Shown here: positions 57,795 through 64,000 of the stretch, in pieces
Layout: every line of letters begins with the position of its first letter
How positions within the stretch are numbered: position 1 is the first letter of the stretch
DNA from: Aphelenchoides besseyi
Lineage: Eukaryota; Nematoda; Chromadorea; Rhabditida; Aphelenchoididae
Length of the DNA stretch: 64,000 nucleotides
Assembly (NCBI GenBank): GCA_024699855.1
Contig: JAMPIQ010000002.1
Coordinates: 7,192,001 to 7,256,000, forward strand
Reading direction: 5' to 3'
Notes under the pieces: model-generated
The model's input: only the letters and a program-made list of their open reading frames with translations
The model's database searches: none
What the model was told of the DNA's origin: nothing
Made by a program: the position numbers and the translations under genes

Positions 57795-59450
57795 TCATTT
57801 GTTGATCTGTTTGAGAGTCTTTGGAATTCTCGTTGAACGTCTTTTGTTCGACTGCTCATCTGATGTCCGATCTTCTTGTTGGATTGTACGTTTCTTTGAT
57901 GGACGTGCAGTGGTTGAACGTCGAGGCGGCGTTGGAGTGAACACACGATCTTTTATACGCAGGGCCTTTGGAGTGTTCTTAAGTTGGTTAAATCCAGTGC
58001 GTGTGAGGTTCATGAACTTACAACAGAAACGATTTTCTTGTAAAAGAAGTAAAAGTCGAGATATTCGCGCGAATGCAAAAGTTTTTTTGCGGTGATTGCT
58101 GACTCCCATTGCAAATGTCGGAATCTAAAACAGAATGGAGAATAAGAAGGTAACTATTAGATTGACGATACGTACACTTCTTTGACTTGTTCTTGCTGTT
58201 TGATCAAATCGCGAATTTGACGTTCAATTCGACGGATTTGATCGTCGTCGGTTTTTGAATCTTCGGCAAACTAAACGAAAATAAGATTACAACGCTTCAA
58301 TCGTACTTACCGATGTAGAAGCATTGTCGTCGACCATAAGTTGAAAATCTTCGGCGCTGTCAATTTGATCGGCCAACTGGCTGAGTTCATGCTAAATTTT
58401 GTGATATCAATGAGCAAGCAATTTGCAAAGCACCAAGTCGTTATTGTCGAGAGTTCGGTCCAGATACGTGTTGTTTTCTTTCGACTTTTCATCTGACAAT
58501 AGAGCAACGAGCTCAGCACGTCTTTCTTCGATCAGAGCATTGGTCTTAAGAAATGGATCTTGAACAAGTACGTACACATCACATTTCCTAAAAGGTATCG
58601 TTCGACGTCAACTACAGTAGAATAACCATTGGTTCTGAGCGTGCCTGTAAAACTCAGGTCCCTTCAAAGACGACTCCAAGAATCGATGTAAGTTTCCATC
58701 CTTTCCTAGAAGCAAAGTTTCTTCTTGTCGTCGCACAAAAACATTCAGGTGCTGATGACAATTGGACTTGAGCGGAAATCGACTGAAAGTGAAATCAATG
58801 ACCATCTTCTAAAAAGAAAGCTACCGTGCTGTGGAGTTGTGGACAAATGGAACAGGAGTGACAGTTTGGATTGAGTGCAAAATCTGAAATTAAATCGTCC
58901 TCGCTCTACAATCTCAAATGTTTACCGTGTAGGTCTCGTCGACTTGATTTCCGAAATACTCTTTCAACAGTTCACCGTAAACATTTGCACTCTCTGAGTC
59001 GGGACAATTCAAAGCGAACAGGTTAAGAAGCGCAATGGTTAGATCAGAATTCGAAATCGTCTAAAACAAGAAGCATATACTTGTTGTTGTTTTTAACCTT
59101 CATACTAATGGGATTAACGGACGTCGCTGCGCAGAAGTTACAAGCCGTGAGAATTCGATTGCTGTGGCGGAGGTACAAACGAAACCGACAATTTGCCTAA
59201 AAGTCAACGACAAAATTTGCGTTAAAGCCTTCGACGAACTTTGGATCAACCATTTCAAACAATTTGAAGTTTGTGGCAACGTTCATAGGTCGTACATCGA
59301 ATGAGCGAATCAACGAAGCCAAAGAGTCTAAAAACTTCAAAATCCAAACCAACTAACATTTCACATACCGATATTGACATCCATTGATAGCCACTTGCGT
59401 GCTGTGATGTCAACTGACTTCCAAGCATCTGCTTCTACGGTTTTGGACAT
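57795..59450 (-). CDS. Unknown nuclear-type protein, about 460 aa
   Basis: About ten exons with 37-55 nt introns. The N-terminal part is helical (MSKTVEADAWKSVDIT, SLASLIRSFDVRPMNVATN, LTIALLNLFALNCPD), the middle holds KMVIDFTFSRFPLKSN and HRFLESSLKGPEFYRHAQ, then helical acidic DDDQIRRIERQIRDLIKQQ, and a basic Pro/Thr/Arg tail (TPTPPRRSTTARPSKKRT, KRRSTRIPKTLKQINK). The tail looks like a nuclear or chromatin-binding tail. I do not recognise the family; a transcription or chromatin factor would suit both the tail and the shared promoter with TAF2, but this is inference. Start codon at 59450 lies 38 bp from the TAF2 start. Confidence 0.65.
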
Positions 59451-59488
59451 TTTTGCGGGTTTGATTCGTGAATTCAACAACAGAAACT
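59451..59488. promoter_or_regulatory. 38-bp bidirectional interval between two divergent start codons
   Basis: The start codon of the minus-strand gene (59450) and that of TAF2 (59489) are only 38 bp apart, so both promoters and 5' UTRs must lie inside or overlap the opposite gene, or the transcripts overlap. A trans-spliced leader would make such short 5' ends possible. Confidence 0.6.
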
Positions 59489-62400
59489 ATGAAGACGCTG
59501 AGCAAAAAATTCGAAAAATTTGTAGCCGCCTTTTCGCTCTGTGACCGTCATTCGTGTTTTTCAGCCACAAGCCGCTCGAAACGATAGTGAAACTGTTGGC
59601 TACCTTTACGCTAAGGTTCGAGGTGAAATGTAAGTTTTGAACTCAATCTTCGTTTTCACGTTTTTAGACCAATGTTCGGTCATATTAGAAGTGCTTCTAC
59701 TCAACGGCAGAATCCGACGTCTGAGCCTCTAAACTGCAGTTTTACGGACTATTACTCCGCTTTGCAGCAGTTTCGGACTGTCAGTCAGAATGTTACCCTG
59801 AAGCAGCTGGACTGCAAAAATGAACAGTTCGTTCTAAACACAACGATTCATTTGGTGCCCATGAAAAGCGATTTAAAAACACTAACATTTCATCTTGGAG
59901 AATGTGTGTTGTTAAGATGATGATCATTTTGAACGTGCAAATTCAGATTCACGACTACCGAACGAAGAGAACGGCCCATTAAATGGAGTTGTTACGATTC
60001 AAGGACACCCAGCCAAATACTATCGCATCAACAGACAACTGCACTTGAGTCAAAATCCTCAGGAAAAGAATCTACGATATTTGAAAACCGCATTGCAAAA
60101 ATATTATGATGAGTACAGTGGGGATTTGATCGTCGAAATACCGAATGAATGTGCAGAATTGGTGTTTTCAAGAAAAGTTTTGGCAATTCAAATTTGTACA
60201 AAAGTTGTTAAGCCAAAGCATGTAAGTCGTTTTCTAATTACGGCATTTATTAGCATAACTTCAGGGCATCAAGTTTCATTGTAAATTTGATTCTAATGGC
60301 ACACTCGAAGAAGGAGCGCATATCTTCACGTATCGCTCCAACATCTTCTCCAGCACAAAAGAATGGCTGCCGTGTTTAGAGGGAACAGATCAATTGTCCA
60401 CTTGGCGATTCACTTTCGAAGTACCCGAACAAATGTCTGTAATTTGTTGTGGAGAGTTGAGCGTAAGCTTTCTTTGCTGATAGCTATTTAAGATTCTATA
60501 GGAAGTGGCTGAAAAAAAATGTGACAATTTGAAAATTTTCGTTTATCAGGCTACAGTGCCTATTGCCCCTGTCAACGTTGGATTTGTCATAGCTGATTTG
60601 GAATGCTACCCGCAACCTGAATTGACAGGTCTCGAAAGCTACACACTTCCCGGATTGATGTCCATCTTGGAGCATACGGTTACCAGTTTGCCTCGAATGC
60701 TGAGTTGTTTAGAAGAAATGTTGTCATGCCGATTTCCCTTTCCGTTCTATAAGCAGGTTTTCATCGACAACGTAAATTTAGTATGCCATGTTGAGCTTAT
60801 ATTCTCGATTTAGGTTCCAGAAGAGGTGGTCTCGTATGCTGGCTTCTCGATATTAAGCATTAATCTTCTTTATCATAAGAAAATTTTGGATGCCGTGCAG
60901 GTAAAAACTCTGCGTTGTTGATAGCTTAAATTCGAAATTTTAGACAACCCGAGAAGCCATGGCTTTCGGTTTATCGTCGCAATTTTTCGGATGTTTCGTG
61001 AATGCATCGAACTTTAAAAACTTGTGGCTGGTTAAATCGCTGGCTCGTTATATGACTGCACTTTACATCGAGAAATCGTTTGGAACATCTGAGCACATGT
61101 ATCAAACAAGTCGACTAATGGAACTTGTTTGCGATTACGAAGACAAATATGGACCTGTAGTTCTATATCCGTTGACGGCTAACAGCGTTTCGCATCTTTA
61201 TTTCGACCCTTCGAATCCCGCAACATGTTCGTCGAATTATGCTGATATTATGTACAAAAAAGGGCAACTTTTGATGCGAATAATTCAAAACAAATTGGGC
61301 AAAGAGTCGTTTTTAAAAGTCAATGATTTATGATTGTTTTCTCTTACAAGTTTATTTACAGGTTCTCAATCGGATTCTCGTTGTTGCTAGTAAGTTTTCG
61401 CGGAATATAGAAAAACCAATCGATTGGTATCACATGATCATTTCGTTGGATTCGTTTTTCCACTCTGTAACAAGTGTCACTGGTCGAGAAATACCGTCGT
61501 TTTTGGACTTCTTTGTTCATCGCGGTGGTCACGCCAACTTCAAAGTCCTTTCGTATCAGAACCGCAAGCGAAATGTAGTCGAAGTAGAAATACGTCAAGA
61601 AGGAAGCAAAGGCAAGAACTTTTACGTTGGTCCACTGACAATTTACATTCAAGTTTGTTCGGTTTTAATGATTAGATGATACGAAAGATTTATAGGAACT
61701 AGATGGCTATTTTTCACACACGCTGCAAATCGATGCCGAGGTCTCAAAACATGACTTACAGTGCCATTCAAAAGGTCGAAAACAAAAGCGAAAGAAAGTG
61801 GCCATCTCAACGGGCGAAGAAGTGGATATCGATCTTAGTTCTATTGATCCTGAATCATCTATTCTGTGGATACGGTAATAAAACCATATTTTAAGTGAGG
61901 CCCAAGATTATGTCTAGAGTCGATCCAAACATGCAATTAATCCGAAAAGTCGATAACACTCAACCGGTTAGTTAAATTCGCTTGGAAGAAGTATTCAATC
62001 TTTCAGATTCATCAACTGGAGTGCATGCTTCGTTACGAACGTTGTGCAGGTAATCGTCAAACTTATTCGCTCAAGAACTATTAGCTATAACTTTATCGTA
62101 TTTGGTATATAAGGTCGTTTAGTTGCCCAATGTGAAGCCATCCAACAAATGAAGAACTTCCCAGTTCAACAAGCACACGATGTTTTATTGGAGGCCGTCG
62201 AAAATAGTCAATTCTTTTATCGAGTTCGCAATCGTGCAGCACTTTGCTTGACTGAAATCTGCAATCGACTTCCCGACGGTCTTTTGCCACAAACTGCTCC
62301 GCTTTTAACGTACTTTCAACGAAATTATTGCTCGAAAAGCGATCCAACAATGCCATTGCAACTGAATTTTGTTGCAGCCCCATCACAATTGCAATCCTAT

Positions 62401-63413
62401 TATTATATGCAGGTAATCGAAAATATTGTACGAAGATCGATCGATATTGTTGTAGGTGTTGCCGTTAGCCATTAGTCGAGTTCGCCGAAATGGAAAATGT
62501 CCGACCGAAGTGGTTGACTTTCTATTGGGTTTGCTGAAATTCAACGACAACTCGATAAATCGCTATTCGGACGATCATTATCGGGCATGTTTAATAAGTG
62601 CAATTGCTTCAACGTTGACATTCGCTGATCCTTCACTCAAAGATCCTTCGCGGCCGGACATTTTGCCGCAACAAATCGATGAGATTATTTGCGAAGTAGT
62701 CAAAGTTTTGAACAAAGATCAACTACAACCGAGTTATTGTCGAATTGTTGCGAGTTCATGTGTAAACGTTCTGTTTATGGTAAGTCTTTGATTTTTTGGT
62801 TTTATGATATTGGATTTTAGTTGCAACATTACAACTACTTGCCTCTTGATCCGGCAGTTTTCTGGGCCTTTGCTCAATCAGAAAGTGCTTTTAGTGAGGT
62901 ATGAGTGATCAAAAACAATTTCGAAGTTATTTCCAGTTGCGTATAAGTGCTCTGAATTGCTTGGCATCGTTAGTAGGCAATACGCATAATGTTGGACTCA
63001 CGGATACAGTGATTCGTATGCTTGAAATGCTTGTGAACGATCCGAATCCACACATTCGCTATTCAATTGGCAATACTCTGGTAGAGAAACCTCCATTCAA
63101 ATATTCTGACGAGTAAATTTAAATGTTTTTGTTTCGACTTTTTAACGATGTTTTAGCATCACTGAAAGTTTATCCTACGCGTCGAACACGAAGAGACTGG
63201 CCGATTTGATGTACTCAATAATTACGGATCTATCGCTGGTTAGTGTCCCAATTTGCCCAAACAACCAGATGGTACGTGCTTTAGGAGCCACGAATTCGAA
63301 CTTACGCAGTGGACATCTTTTACGTTCTGTATTCCTCTGACTGTCCGCTTATGTTCTTACCCGATGAAGAACGCGAACGAATCGAACGAGAAAACAACAA
63401 TATGCTAAGATAA
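59489..63413 (+). CDS. TAF2: TFIID subunit TAF2
   Basis: More than fifteen exons with short introns give roughly 1000 residues. Signatures run in TAF2 order: FVIADLECYPQPELTGLESY, RFPFPFYKQVFID then VPEEVVSYAGFSILSINLL (inactive M1-aminopeptidase domain, catalytic HEXXH absent as in all TAF2), SLAQQFF-like SSQFFGCFVNAS, VKSLARYMTALYIEKSFG, RKRNVVEVEIRQEGSKGK, GEEVDIDLSSIDPESSILWI, FYRVRNRAALCLTEICN, and LLKFNDNSINRYSDDHYRAC. The HEAT-like C-terminus ends RTYAVDIFYVLYSSDCPL. The basic, His-rich tail of vertebrate TAF2 is missing. TAF2 binds the initiator DNA and joins TFIID lobes. Exon joins at about 59930 and 63240-63290 were fixed by frame. Confidence 0.93.
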
Positions 63414-63535
63414 TCGTTATTTCAGAAATTCGGAATTCTATTGTTTTGCTGTTATTTGTTACAATAAGATTATTTATTTCACTATGCATTTACTCTACGA
63501 GCGACTAATTCAAAAGAAATAAGTCGAGATTACAA

Positions 63536-63897
63536 TCAGAAATCGGATACACGACCTTTTCTTTCCCAATCATTGTAACGAGTTGGTTCGGGACCCTAAA
63601 TTGATGTCTTAGATTACGGTTTTGAATCCGCAAAACGCATTCGAATAATCACGTTACCGTTGGACCTCCAATTTCTCCGGTTTCTGGATTGACAATACGT
63701 CGTTTTGCACGTTCATCGTGTTGATCGTCGTTCTTTCGATCATCAGCCGTTTCTTCCAAACGTCCAACGGGCGTACGTTCAATTTTCTTCGGTAGAATTT
63801 GATCGTTTTTACCGCCAGATGTCGATGCAAACCATCGAACGGTGAAGAAGCTCTGTTGTTTGCCAACCAACGCACGGCTAACGGTTGAGAATAACAT
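63536..63897 (-). CDS. SDHAF4: Succinate dehydrogenase assembly factor 4
   Basis: Two exons, 63897 to about 63655 and about 63592-63536, give about 100 residues. An Arg/Ser/Phe-rich mitochondrial presequence (STVSRALVGKQQSFFTVRWF) is followed by a charged middle and the family signature RIVNPETGEIGGPT joined across the intron to GPEPTRYNDWERKGRVSDF, the last residues. SDHAF4 binds flavinated SDHA before it joins the complex and limits its reactivity. The C-terminal signature is one of the most conserved in this small family. Convergent with TAF2, stops about 120 bp apart. Confidence 0.95.
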
Positions 63898-64000
63898 TAG
63901 CCCTAAATGAGCTATCTGATCGAAAAGCTTCTAGTGATAGTCAAATAAAAGTTGGTAATTGGCATGGCAACTATTGAATATCATCAATAGATCACAATTT

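Noticed and set aside
1..64000. CRISPR arrays, bacterial operons, rRNA or tRNA genes
   Set aside because: No regular spaced repeats, ribosome-binding sites or cloverleaf sequences; introns throughout show eukaryotic DNA.

Overview
The window is nuclear DNA of a small-genome invertebrate, most probably a nematode. The reasons are: almost every gene is cut by very short GT-AG introns (mostly about 32-60 nt, acceptors usually TTTTAG or TTTCAG); a typical nematode gene set (a GT14 Core-2/I-branching glycosyltransferase, a Ly6-type CCC/CN surface protein, small secreted proteins without obvious homologues, Pro/Tyr-rich Cys-clustered surface proteins); and preserved ciliary genes (BBS5, CFAP36). 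I cannot name the species. All gene models here were joined by eye from reading frames and splice sites; no database was searched.

Layout. 1-9 kb: a secreted protein of unknown family (minus), a 12-TM SLC22-like transporter (plus), an unknown basic protein (plus) and gene-poor DNA. 9.1-14.3 kb: compact housekeeping block with a stand-alone gephyrin/MoeA E-domain protein, an HDHD2 phosphatase and a valyl-tRNA synthetase that looks mitochondrial and has no editing domain. 14.5-17 kb: a transposon patch (614-bp foldback element, Tc1-like transposase relic carrying an intron, 40-bp flanking repeats). 17.5-26.2 kb: GT14 glycosyltransferase, CFAP36, a small secreted protein, POLE3, REPS1-like EH protein. 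26.9-31.9 kb: Ly6-like protein, then gene-poor DNA.

31.9-40.1 kb holds a cluster of four divergent secreted proteins that share a helical repeat with the spacer pattern K-[IL]-P-x-P-P-x-[FY]-x-x-LP. One of them (about 800 residues) carries a long Ser/Thr/Asn/Gln-rich tail, and one is truncated inside its second repeat. This is the best candidate for an undescribed family in the window. Next come a possible amidated neuropeptide precursor (40.9-41.4 kb) and two Pro-rich, Cys-clustered extracellular proteins, one with a membrane anchor (41.7-44.4 kb).

45-64 kb is again mostly housekeeping: an unknown coiled-coil protein, BBS5, a 3-kb gene-poor stretch, MEMO1, a lysocardiolipin-type acyltransferase, a YLPM1-like Q-rich protein, MGME1, an unknown nuclear-type protein sharing a 38-bp head-to-head interval with TAF2, and SDHAF4. 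The mitochondrial theme (ValRS, MGME1, SDHAF4, LCLAT) and the ciliary theme (CFAP36, BBS5) are scattered and I see no sign of operons.
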